Origin: Ischnura elegans
Taxonomy: Eukaryota > Arthropoda > Insecta > Odonata > Coenagrionidae
Length of the DNA stretch: 64,000 bases
Direction of reading: 5' to 3'
Assembly (NCBI RefSeq): GCF_921293095.1
Contig: NC_060257.1
Span: 58,750,968 to 58,814,967 of the forward strand
Part shown: one piece after another, positions 1 to 11,000 of the stretch
How positions within the stretch are numbered: the stretch's first letter is position 1
Layout: each line of letters opens with the position of its first letter
The notes under the pieces: model-generated
Database searches by the model: none
What the model was told of the DNA's origin: nothing
What the model saw: the letters and a program-made list of their open reading frames with translations, nothing else
Translations under genes and position numbers: made by a program

Positions 1-170
1 AGATGGGTCGAATAGCAGATTTCTCAAATTCGAACATTAAATCATTGCTTGAATACCTCGAATTTCAAATACGTACCTCTAATACTGGAATTGTGCAAAG
101 CATATAAAACGTACGTTTTTTCTTTTATTTCCCTAGATGAATGTATAAATAAATAGGTATACAGTGGAAC

Positions 171-1997
171 AAGTGGTTCAAGGAGTTTAAGAAAAATTAT
201 TACAGCCAGTGTATCTCCTTATCTAATAATTCATGCAAAGCAGCATGGAATGTTATTAAGCAGCAGACGAATAATAAACCCACCCAACAGTCGCCACCTT
301 TCATAAAGTTTAAGGATATTGCTGTTTCAAAGCCCGAAAACATAGCAAATTGTTTTAATAAACAGTTCTGTCAAGTTAATGATGATAGCATTCCATCCAC
401 TGTCAAAGCGATGAGTACTTCTGCCTCAATATTTCTTTTTCCCACAGATCCTGCCGAGGTTGAAGATGTCATAAAATCTCTCGCTAATAAATGGTCTGTC
501 GGAAGTGATGGGGTACCTATGCCTATTATTAAGCTAGCTGCTAAAATTATTTCTACCCCTCTATCGGATATCTTCAATTTATCAATCTGCAATGGTCATT
601 TTCCGACAAATTTAAAATTTTCTGTGTTATGCCCAATTCATAAAAAGGGATCTTTGAGTGACTCAAATAACTATAGACCCATAGCACTACTTTCTGTTTT
701 CTCGAAAATCTTTGAAAAACTCTTTTACAACCGTATCATTGTCTATCTGTGTAAATTTAATTTATTGAATCTCTCCCAACATGGCTTTATTAAAGGCAAG
801 TCAACTATGTCTGCTGTTTTTCAGCTTGTAAATGACATTATCTTAGGTCTTGCCAACCAGAAAGCAATTATTGGGATTTTTTATGATTTAACAAAGGCAT
901 TTGATACTGTTAACCATTGCATATTGTACAGTAAACTTGTCCAAATCGGAATTAATGGCAATGCTTTAGCTTGGATAAAATCCTATTTAACTAATCGTAA
1001 GCAGGTAGTGCAATTAAACACTAATTGTAATGGTGATGTTAATCAGAACTACTCAGATGTCCTTATTTCAAATTGTGGAGTGCCCCAAGGATCTATTCTA
1101 GGGCCACTATTATTCATCATTTTTATTAACGACCTACCATCTCATTTGCATCAGAGTAAAGTCATATTATATGCTGATGATGCTACTACTCTGAGTTTTG
1201 GTAATAAGACAGGGGAGGTGATTGATATGGCACGCTCATCAGTAGCACAGATGATTGACTGGTGTAAAAGTAATAACTTAAAATTGAATGGAAATAAAAC
1301 ATGTTTTTTAAATTTCCATCACAAAATTAGTCCACCAGAAACGAGTCCTCTACTTAAGACTAATTCATCAACAGCCATTCAGCAGTCTAGCTCTACAAAA
1401 TTTTTAGGGTTGAAATTAACTGAAAACCTTGATTGGCAATATCATATTGAGGATTTAGTTAGCAAAATGGCAACGGGAATATATATGATTCGCAAATTGG
1501 CTCCAACTACTTCATTAGAAATACTGAAATTGATATATTATGCCAAAATTCATTCTCACTTGGCTTATTGTGTAGTTTTATGGGGAAACACAAGTGCTGC
1601 TGCTAGAGCATTCTCTATGCAAAAAAGAGCCTTGAAAGTTATGGCAAATGTGTCCATCAGGTCTCCTGGAAAGCCATTATTTCTAAAATATAATATAATG
1701 ACACTACCGAGTATGTACATTTTTTACTGTGCATTATTTGTAAAAAAGAACCCTACCTTATTTTTACCAAACTCCTCGGTTCATGCCTATCTGACCCGTG
1801 GGAGTGAAAATATACATATTCTACAACAATTATGTGCCAAAAGAGGTCCACATCACTCTTCCTCGCTTATTTTTAACAAATTGCCTACGAGTATAAAACA
1901 TATTTCAAATATTAATGTTTTTAAGACAGAATTAAAAAATTTTTTACAGCCTAAGGGTTATTATAATGTAAATGAATTTTTGTCTGATAGTTTATGA
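171..1997 (+). CDS. Non-LTR retrotransposon ORF2 fragment, reverse transcriptase
   Basis: The frame is open from the insertion point at 171 to the stop at 1997, about 608 codons. It encodes the linker before the RT, the complete RT fingers and palm, and the C-terminal thumb. Numbered from the ATG at 411, motifs are NYRPIALLS (about 87-95), FYDLTKAFD (157-165), GVPQGSILGP (223-232) and the catalytic YADD (254-257). The apurinic endonuclease expected at the N-terminus is missing through 5' truncation, so the copy cannot move by itself. The absence of stop codons over 1.8 kb suggests a fairly recent insertion. It would reverse-transcribe its own RNA at a nicked target in the nucleus. Confidence 0.85.
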   Translation, partial: KWFKEFKKNYYSQCISLSNNSCKAAWNVIKQQTNNKPTQQSPPFIKFKDIAVSKPENIANCFNKQFCQVNDDSIPSTVKAMSTSASIFLFPTDPAEVEDVIKSLANKWSVGSDGVPMPIIKLAAKIISTPLSDIFNLSICNGHFPTNLKFSVLCPIHKKGSLSDSNNYRPIALLSVFSKIFEKLFYNRIIVYLCKFNLLNLSQHGFIKGKSTMSAVFQLVNDIILGLANQKAIIGIFYDLTKAFDTVNHCILYSKLVQIGINGNALAWIKSYLTNRKQVVQLNTNCNGDVNQNYSDVLISNCGVPQGSILGPLLFIIFINDLPSHLHQSKVILYADDATTLSFGNKTGEVIDMARSSVAQMIDWCKSNNLKLNGNKTCFLNFHHKISPPETSPLLKTNSSTAIQQSSSTKFLGLKLTENLDWQYHIEDLVSKMATGIYMIRKLAPTTSLEILKLIYYAKIHSHLAYCVVLWGNTSAAARAFSMQKRALKVMANVSIRSPGKPLFLKYNIMTLPSMYIFYCALFVKKNPTLFLPNSSVHAYLTRGSENIHILQQLCAKRGPHHSSSLIFNKLPTSIKHISNINVFKTELKNFLQPKGYYNVNEFLSDSL

Positions 1998-2095
1998 CAA
2001 CATGTATGTTTTGATGTTCTTCCTGACAATGTTCTATGTCACATGTTTGACCCATAGAGCAATAAAGATATTATTATTATTATTATTATTATTAT
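171..2095 (+). mobile_element. 5'-truncated non-LTR retrotransposon (CR1/Jockey group) inserted in the hAT MITE
   Basis: The insertion is bracketed by GAAC at 167-170 and 2096-2099, while the unbroken family A copy has this motif once, so GAAC is the target duplication. The element starts in frame inside ORF2, upstream of the reverse transcriptase, and ends with an AATAAAG signal and a (TTA)n tail at about 2070-2095, as expected for a 5'-truncated target-primed insertion. The clade is judged only from reverse-transcriptase motifs and could be CR1, Rex-like or Jockey. Confidence 0.85.
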
Positions 2096-2511
2096 GAACC
2101 TCGATCTATCGTTTTTCAGGGGGGACAAAAAAACGATGAATGCGGGAATGTTTGACTAGGTTGCCTACGCATCAGGAAACACAGGATTTTGGCGAGTAAT
2201 TGAGATTTCCTTTAAAGGATTCAAACCAGAATTTAGCTGATTAATGGAATATTTTAATTTTATGGAAACAATTTGGGCTTATAGTTGATTCAACTAACAT
2301 TTCATAACTCTTTCAAATATCCTAAGGGGACACATTACCTCGCGAAAAAATGACTGCATGCCATCTCGGCTTTTACACTGCTACGATGGATTCATAAATT
2401 GTAACTTGATATATGTTTTCGAAAAAAAAATACCGCATCAACTTACAAGAAGCTCAGTTGCGAGGATATCGAGGTATTCGAGTATTCGCAGATACTATTT
2501 GCACATCTCTA

Positions 2512-2930
2512 ATGTATACTGTTCTGATGAGCCACCACTTGCAAGCTTGCGCAAGTCACATCAAATATGCGTGAAAGCATTTCTTCAGTTGGCAGTGCTT
2601 TTGAAAACAGATGCAGTCTGCCGTTGCAGTGTTTTAACTTGCAACAACTGGTTTTTAGGAAAGCGAATCCTCCAATTTCATTAAGAGGCTTTAATGGAGA
2701 CTGTACTATAGGTAACAGTAAATGTGATAAAGGGTTAGTTGTGGCAAGAGGGGTAAAATCATAGGAAGATATTCTAGTATAAAATAATATCTATATGATG
2801 AGTTTTTAAGGATTGTTAATTTGCCACAGTTGAACGTAATATTCTTGGATTTTTTCATTTAGGTATTGCTCATCGTCATCATAATGCTGTTTTACATTTG
2901 AACTTCCGAAAGATAGGGGATACAGGCCCC
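2512..2930. other. Stretch without recognised gene
   Basis: AT-rich sequence between two MITEs. Short open frames here show no motif, splice structure or codon pattern that I can support as coding. Confidence 0.5.
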
Positions 2931-3100
2931 CAGAGGCGGATCCAGGATTTCTTTCTGGGGGGGCAAGGCCATATCCAAGACTTTGTTCTGGAGGACACAA
3001 GGATACCTCGTAATACAAAATGAATGCAATGATAATGGGACCGTATTAAAAATCTGGCATATCCCGTGCCCCCCCCCCCCCCTTAAATCTGCCTATGCTG
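2931..3100. mobile_element. Small hAT-like MITE (CAGAGGCGGATC ends)
   Basis: It starts CAGAGGCGGATCCAGGATTT and ends AAATCTGCCTATGCTG, imperfect inverted repeats of the hAT/Charlie type, with G-rich and C-rich runs just inside (poly-C at about 3066-3082). I see no convincing 8-bp target duplication, so the superfamily is a guess. A right-end remnant of the same family lies at about 11830-11910. Confidence 0.5.
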
Positions 3101-3392
3101 GCCCCTCTTAACCTCCTAGTAGCCATCACCTCTCAAGATAGCAATGCTCAAGTACCTTTTTTTATGTTGGTCAAATTGATGGTTTCAGACAAAATTTGGT
3201 GCAGTTTGCTCCATATAGTGAAACCAGGATTAGTGAATTTTGCTAGTGAAAACCTTGTTAACGCATTGACCAACATGGTGTTTCAGTGCATATTTCCTGT
3301 AATGCCATTGTTGTTTTTTGATCAATTACAAGTTATTGATTCATGTCTTGTCCTTGTCATTATCATTGTAATGAATTTCACTCTATTTTGAG

Positions 3393-3857
3393 TAGGGATG
3401 GATGGATCCAGGATTTTTTTCTGATCCGGATTCGGATGGGATCCTTGATTTTCGGAGCCGGATCTTTCGGATCGGATATTTTCGGATCCAAATGCATTTT
3501 CAAATTCCTGGCGCTGAGATTCCCCCGATGATTGTTCAATCTCTTGGGAAGAGTCACACTATGTGGCAGTCGTATTTTGCCTTTTTTATTTTCCACGGCT
3601 GAAATTTTCCTGAGTAACCTCTGCGAGAGCTTTCAAACAAAACGGTTCATGGATAGGACAAGAATTGCATGCGATGGCGCATTTGAAGATAGAATTGGAA
3701 CTCTTTCCATCCTCATGGGGCGTTGCATTCACTGAAGCTTTTATTCAAATATTTCGGATCCAGATCCGATTGTACCGCAACTTTGGATCCGATGTATCCG
3801 ATGAAGGGAAATATCTGTGGATATTTGGATCCAAGGTATCCGATCTGACCATCCCTA
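3393..3857 (+). mobile_element. hAT MITE (family with GGATCC repeats), 465 bp
   Basis: The terminal repeat TAGGGATGG... is answered by ...CCATCCCTA, and the element is flanked by a perfect 8-bp duplication ATTTTGAG at 3385-3392 and 3858-3865, diagnostic of hAT transposition. Subterminal regions contain many copies of GGATCC/GATCCG in both orientations, likely transposase-binding repeats. The middle (3511-3740) is about 85 percent like 17755-17965 inside a TA-flanked element of another superfamily. No coding capacity. Confidence 0.9.
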
Positions 3858-3865
3858 ATTTTGAG

Positions 3866-4242
3866 GTAATTTGGCCGTAATGACTGCTTCAGTCAAGGTC
3901 CATGCCAAAACAATCCGACCCGGTAACCCCTAGCATAAGAAATACACTGGTAATCAGTTGCTTTGTGACTGGTCACTATTACCAGCATGGCAAGGCATGT
4001 AGTTTCATTGCCTGTCACTTTGACTGGCATGGTGATCAATGTGTTAATCTAAATTAAATTGATATGTTGCTAACTTCAACTTGTTAGGTTGAAACTAGAT
4101 GATGACCTAAAAAGGAGAAACCTGTCACCAGTATTACATGGGGAATAATGAAGTTTTCTCTTAAATTTTTTTGAATATTTATGCTGTTGCTTGAAATATT
4201 TAGCTCAGTTCTGATATCCGTTCACTTCATTCCCGTCCACAG
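3866..4242. other. crumbs intron sequence upstream of the first exon in the window
   Basis: No coding signal. The interval ends in the splice acceptor at 4241-4242 (CCCGTCCACAG). The in-frame ATG at 4181 is upstream of this acceptor and is not regarded as a start, because the exon begins in the middle of an EGF repeat. Confidence 0.6.
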
Positions 4243-5080
4243 GTGCAACTGTCCTCGTGGCTACAAAGGTAAGCGTTGCGAGGAGATGGAGTTCTGCCAA
4301 CTGCAGGAGTGCCCTCCTGGAGGAACTTGCCGTAACCTCGAGGGAGGATACGAGTGCGTCGCCAACGTGACCTTTGCCGGCCACAACTCCACGCTCCGAT
4401 ACGTCTACCACAAGAGTGCATCAAAGTCTGACGAAGATGAATCTCCGCTTGATACCATCGAGCTAACCTATTGGTCCAAGGCTGGAGGGACTTTGTTGTA
4501 CATCGGGGCTGCAAATGGCGATGGGGATGGAAGCGCGGAATATTTCAGTCTTACCGCCACCGATTCAGGCCACGTGACGGCCGCGTGGCAACTGTCGAAT
4601 GGAGTTGTGGACGGAAGCGCTTTGGACACGTACCATCAGTCTGTGGAGGTGGAGATTCGTGAGAACTGGGCCAAGGTTTTCGTGGAGGTGATGAAGGACG
4701 GAACCCTGTCCCTGAGGTTGAAGCCATTGTCTTCTGCCTCGGAGGATTTGACCCCCCTGGTTCCGATCGACGACGTGAGGTCTCAGGTTACGTCGTCGAT
4801 GATGGGCACAGGGCCTCTTCCACCAACCCTTCCCATCACTCCGGAGGATTTGGGATCTGCGTCCACTCATCAAGGCAACTTCTCCCTGTCGGCATGGAGG
4901 CGTTTGGTCAAGAACGGTGTCGTGGAACTGGGAGGAGGAAGGGGAGTCATGGCAAGCGACAAAAATCCATTTTATTACGTGTCCATGACTACGTCGGAAG
5001 ATAGGAATGATGTTGATTACAAGGCTGCTGGAACTGGGAAGGCCAAAAATTCAGCCTTAGGGCCATCTCCTCCACTTAAG
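4243..5080 (+). CDS. crb: crumbs exon a: EGF end, half EGF, laminin-G body
   Basis: The acceptor is CCCGTCCACAG at the 4242/4243 boundary. The first base completes a split codon, then [12 protein letters not shown] closes an EGF repeat begun upstream. Next comes a four-cysteine EGF-like segment ([14 protein letters not shown]) running straight into a laminin-G fold ([19 protein letters not shown]; later NWAKVFVEV). The exon ends in phase 0 after PPLK, before GTACTGAA. It is GC-rich compared with the AT-rich introns, as expected for a conserved coding exon. Confidence 0.92.
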
Positions 5081-8000
5081 GTACTGAAACATTTGTTTAT
5101 CTGTATTACACAAATTACAAATGCAAATTTCTAGGGTAGTTATGTACTCGCAAAGAAAATTGATGAGGTAAGTAAGGTAAGTAAGGGGTGAGCCGATAAT
5201 TAATTCCGATATAAATACTGGCCGATACTGGACTATCGGCATATCGGTATCGGAGCACCGATATCCAATAATTTTTCCTCTACCATAATGTTATTTATGT
5301 ATTTACCTCATCAAGGAAAATCAGGAAGTATTCATTCATACTCTGGTATCTAGGATTGAAATATTGGACCAGATCAAGTTATCGGTTATCGGTACTAAAT
5401 ATCGGGTATCAGTTATCGGAAAAAAAAATTATCGGCTCACCCCTAATTGAAAAGTAATGAATTTGATAGATCACATCATAATGTGCTTAACTTTTGGTCA
5501 ATAACTATAATTACACCTAATTTCCCCATGAAACCCGGATTAATCTGTCCATCAGTGACATGAGTCGAGACTTTTGCAAACCCATTTAAATGTGTGGTGT
5601 TTGACAACACAGTTACATCTGGCCGCCATGAGTTGTTCGATTACAGCGAGAAGAGTCTACTTCAGGGTAGGGAGCAAGGTTGCCAGGTAAGAAAGGGAAA
5701 CGCCCACCTTACATTTAAAGAAAAGGCCTCCCTTAATCCTTTTACTGCCAGCCCATTTCAGGTGGGATGTACGAAGACTGCCAAGGCTATTTTCTGGAAT
5801 TAGCAACATTTCAGATGTAAAAAATTTTCAGCTACTTAATTTTATGTAATACGTCTAGATTTTTTTCCCAATTCTTAAGATAAACTTATAGCTTATAACC
5901 ATAGATAGATTATGGGGCTTTACATAAATTACAGCCATTGAAAAGGCCACTGTCACGAAAAAAAGTGAAATAATTCGGGCCGATAAATCGGCCCTCAGCA
6001 TTTTTCACTTAACCAGCGAGGGCCGTTATATCGGCCCGGTAGCAGTAAAAGGGTTAAGACAGGAGCCAGAAGGGACGACGAGCGTGAAGGACCCAAAGGA
6101 AGAATCCTTTCTTTACGTGACTCGAAGAAAGGGCTCATTTTGGTGGCTCAGGCTTGTTTCAGTGCATTATTTGCAAGTGACAATGTTGTACAACTATCAG
6201 CATAAAAAATTTATTACACTAGAGTCAATATGTTTCGCTGCACTGCAGCATTATCAAGACTAAACCAAGAAATTAACCATACCAATATACTATATACACA
6301 AATTGCACACTCGCAACATTTGAGAAATGGGGGTGGAAGGTGGGGTGGAAAGGAGGGTCGGGAATTTTAAACTGACCGTTGGTCTGGGGTGAGGTAGGGG
6401 AGGGGGGGAAGGTGGATATAGTCTGAGGTTTCAGGCGAGATGGAGTGGAAACGTGACATAATGAAAATGAAAAAGCAGGAGCAATTTCCACAATTTTCTT
6501 TTCAATTTTCGAAAATTGGGGGGAAGGTGACTGTTTTCAGGTGCTCGGAGGGTTTTTTCCCCGATTAGCTGAGGGAGGTCAAGGATCGGAGAATGGAAGG
6601 GAAAAACATGGTCATTAGTAATAACATCTTTCCTACTAATGGCAGAAACGATGTACAACTGTTCCCAAATATCCATTTTTTTCCCCTTTATTAACCCGTT
6701 GCAGCATTTCTGGGATGAAGTCAGCCCGGTGTCCATCTTCTAGGAGGTGAGCCGCGAACTTTTCCTTCCCTGTTTTCAAAGTCCCTCTTATGCTCTTCTG
6801 CTCTGACCTTCAGACTTCTCCCCGTCTGTCCAACGTATGACGCCATACAATCCCCACACTTTAGCCTATAAATTCCACTTTGGTCCCTGATATCCACACG
6901 GTATTTTACACTGGGAAGCAAATATTTAAGGTTTTTTCTATTGTGGAAGGCTGGTTTGATGCCAAGGTGATTAAGAAATTTACCTACTCTTAGGGAAGCA
7001 CTACCAATATAATTTATTTTTCTCCAGCGTTGAGCTTCCCTAGGTTCCAACGAATATATCTGCCTAAGGGAAATTTCTTTTTTCTTTTTCGCTACCATGT
7101 TGTCTATCATAGCAGCCTTTTTTTTTTTTAATGTGGAAAGTGCAAAGTGTTTCACTTCATATCTCGTAATGGATCTCCACAAAGTATCTGCCTCATCCAT
7201 CCAATTCACGTTGTACAACTAGGTGAGGGTGTGAGGTGCGTTTGGGGGACAGCGGTTGGCTGCAAAGCATGTTGGTGCAGGGTTCTCCACCCCTCCTTCT
7301 GAACTGTCATCGGACAACTCTCGCCAGCTAGACTGTAGAATTGGTTGGTGGATCAATCCGGATGCACCTGACCTAAACCAAGGCCTACATAAGATCGCAA
7401 AAACTTGCATCCTAGGCTTCAAACTTGAATACCCCTGCTGCAATGCTGGCAATATTGTCGTCACAAAGATTGAATTGACATGGAGGACAACCCTGAAACC
7501 AAGCTATGCTTATTCGAGTTTGGTTCATACATTAGATGATTTGTGACGGCAAACTATTGAAGTGCTGTATTTCTCAGAATTTTGTTGCCTCCTTTTTGCA
7601 TAAAATATCCTTAAGGAAATTTATATGTTATATAATTTACTGCAAGTGATCAATTATTTCCAAAATTGAATTTTAAAAAATTGGGACTTAGGCCCAATTA
7701 GCATTAGAGGCTGCTAATTTTTGCTATTGCCAAGTTTTCTCTGGAATTTCTGTATTCGATTTTTACCAAGAATTTTATTTCTTTATTTCAGGGTTGTTTG
7801 GGGGAGGTTCGTATTGGAGGCCTGTTGCTGCCTTATTTTACCTCATCCGAACTTGGATATCCTCATCCAGATGCTGAGAGATTTGAGCTTCTCCCACCAG
7901 CTGTGACGGCAGATTTGTCTGGTTTGAAAAACAGAACGGTTGTGGAGACTGGTTGTGTGTTATGCTTTGAGGGTCAGTGTAAGAATGGAGGACATTGTAC

Positions 8001-11000
8001 AGACCCAACCAGGTCACCAAAATGCGACTGTGCTCCTGGCTTTGAAGGTCCTGATGATGGGTGTGAAACTAATATTGATGAGTGTGTGTTGAAACCAGAA
8101 GACATACCAGAAATGCCAGGAAAAGGACCTAGAGGTAATCGGGGAATTATCGGTTAGAAGGCTTTGATCAAGTTATTTGGATGAATTGCGTTTCCCAGCT
8201 CCTTGTTCATTTGTGATGACGGCATGCTTTGCTGGAATAACAGTTAGCTTCTACAGTTCCGAAGCACTGATGCAGGCTGTGATTTTACTTCATACCTATC
8301 ATTCTATTTGGGGCGGGATTGTTTAGTCACGCTTTCCTGTATACAGTGCAACCTCGATAAAACGAGACCCCACGGTGCTCCAATAAACACTCGCTATAGC
8401 GAATTGTCGCTTTAGCGGAGGTGGAGTAAATAATAGCCAATATACCTGTTGTGAACAGTTATACAGGAACAGGAGTGGTGCGGCGACAGATAAATTTATA
8501 TCCGATAAACGTAATCATAAATCCAGAAGAAAGGCTATGTTTTTTTGCATCGCTAAATTTCCTTACTCAAACAACGACTAACTATGCAAACAATTTATAA
8601 GCGCCGCACTGAATAAAAATCATGCAAAGCATTTTTTTGGCCATGGTGTCTGCCATCAAATGCTTTCTATTCACGCAACTCACGGACGTGCGGGTATGCT
8701 GCCGTCTGCTTTCTGCCGCCCGAGGAACATAAGAAGATCAAGCATTCGTGAATGTTAATGCCACAATATTGTCACCAAAATGAACTACTTATTTATATCG
8801 AACGACAGTTTACTACATGAATTTAAGACTGAGCACTCCATGTTAACTTCATTTCTAACAGATCGCAAGAAATTACAGAGATAAGGGACTCTTGGTGAAG
8901 GTTTTCCGGCGATCTCTCCGGCGAAACTCTTGCTATGGCGAGTGCCAACATCAAAAGGGCCTCTTAAAAACGAATTTTTTTGCATGCTTATTATAGGGTC
9001 AATTGACGGTGCATCGGCTATCTCTCGTAATGTCCGGGGTCTCGCAATAGCCCGTACTCGTTTTAGCGAGGTTCCACTGTATCTTGAGCTTTGCTCAAAG
9101 ATGTTTGCATGGTGAAAATTAAACTCTAGAATTAGAATAAGAACACAGAAAGGAGCCTATATAAATTGGAACCAGTTGTATTCATTTATGTATTCGGAAC
9201 CATTTCAATTTTTATTTTATCTTCCTTTTTTGTTCTATTTGAAATTTGTTTACTATAGTGAATGTTAATTCATTTATGTATTTTATTTTAGGTGAAAAAG
9301 ATATTGTGGAGAAGAATGATCTTCCTCCTCCGCTGCCTCGTTATTCTGGCCACAATTGTCAGAATGGAGCAACATGTAGGGATGCGATCGCTAACTACAC
9401 TTGTGAATGTGCTCCTGGATGGCAGGGATGGTTGTAAGTGTTGAAAATACTTAAATTTCAAGAAGAGAGTTAACATTGCATATATGCCCCATGTTATTAA
9501 AGCTATGAAAACATTTTAGTGTGTACTTAAATGTAAGACCTTCTACTGGCTCTATTACAATATACTCCTGAAAATAACCTGAAGAGGGGCTGATAATGGT
9601 AGAAGGTCTTAAATATAGTTGTGGAATACCACAATCCATTTTTATTGTTTTAATATCATAACAGTTCCTCCAAGTAAACTAGCTAACAATCATTTTTAAT
9701 CGTTTAATAATTAGTGCTCATCAGAATGTCACATATATATGTTGACATATTGGGTACTTTTTTTACTATGACCTACGATGGCCTGTGTCTAGTACTACCG
9801 ATAACGATTGCTAATCTTTAATGTATAACATTTTTCAAAGTCAGTTATCTCAATTTTTTTCATTACCACATCGCTGTCTTAAGTATAATCATTACTAAGC
9901 ATATATATATATGCACTAAGTATACGGTAATAATTTTACGTATATATTTAAGGTGTAGTGTATCATGTGTGCTGTATACACAAATGTAGTGGCTAATATT
10001 TAAATACAGAGATCCATGATATTCAAATGGAATCAAAAGTGAATTGTTGCTTTCAAATCTTTGGTTCGCCTCTCTTACATAATATACTAGTATGTTTTTT
10101 TTCCTGTTGATGGAAGTGCAGTACATAGTTAACATATTTAGTGTTGGTTTAAGGACATAAATAGGAAGAGATTCTGTCAAAACTAAGGTTTTCTTAAACT
10201 ACATTTTTTGCCTCTAATTTGATTGATGTAAGTTCTGAGTAAGGGTACATATTCTCTAATAAAAGACTGTTCTTATATTGTATGGATACAAACTCATATA
10301 CAAGCATTTCAAACAAACTACTTTCTTTCTCACTCCTTATGTGATCACCGTTCTGCTTACCTCAGATGTGACCAGAAAATTGATGAATGTGCTTCAAATC
10401 CATGCCTGAATGGAGGAAACTGCACAGACAAGATAGCCCATTTTGAATGCACATGTCCAGAAGATTTCATCGGAGATCGATGTGAAAATCCCAAGCTGAA
10501 AACCTGCGAATCGGATCCATGCTTCACAAATGGTTCCTCCTGCATCGATGAACCAAGTGAGTATTACTTTTACTTAAAATAGTAATGGGTGTTCCTCCTA
10601 ACTTTTTTTTTACTTTGGGTTGTGTCAGTTTCAGTAGGGAAGCTAAAGGGTTATCTAAGAAGACTCAAAATTAGAGATGTGCGAATAGTATCCGCGAATA
10701 CTCGAATACCTCGAATACTAGAAAGTATTCGATATTCGAGGTCTCGAATAGTTATGCGAAAAGTACCGCCTCGAATACCTCGAATACTTTGAATTTTGCG
10801 TCGTACACTGTCGCACGTAGGTCGTTGGTAGTTGACTCGGAAAAATGTAAAGAACTCTAGTCTTTTAGTGTATGCAGCGCCGTTTTAGGCAAGTTGACGA
10901 ACTACATCAAATCCGCAGGTTAGAGTGGTGAAAAGAGTTCGACATCCTTAAAAGGAAATAAAAATTACTCCCCAAAATCTGGTGCTGCCTGCTGCATAGG

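Larger units (their letters stand above)
1..2511 (+). mobile_element. hAT-type MITE, family A copy 1, split by a LINE insertion
   Basis: The left part (1-170) begins inside the terminal inverted repeat (AGATGGGTCGAATAGCAG) and the right part (2100-2511) ends in TTTGCACATCTCTA, the matching inverted end. Both parts align without a gap to the second copy at 11332 onward, so this is one element interrupted by the LINE at 171-2095. The subterminal parts are rich in TCGAATA/CGAGGTATTCGAGTATTCG. Family A is assigned to hAT because the intact copy at 10672-11139 has perfect 8-bp target duplications. No transposase is present. The left flank is outside the window. Confidence 0.8.

Noticed and set aside
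4181..4242. ATG at 4181 as the start of a 317-residue protein
   Set aside because: It lies in intron sequence upstream of a good acceptor, and the exon begins in mid-EGF with a split codon. The open frame also runs past the donor at 5081.
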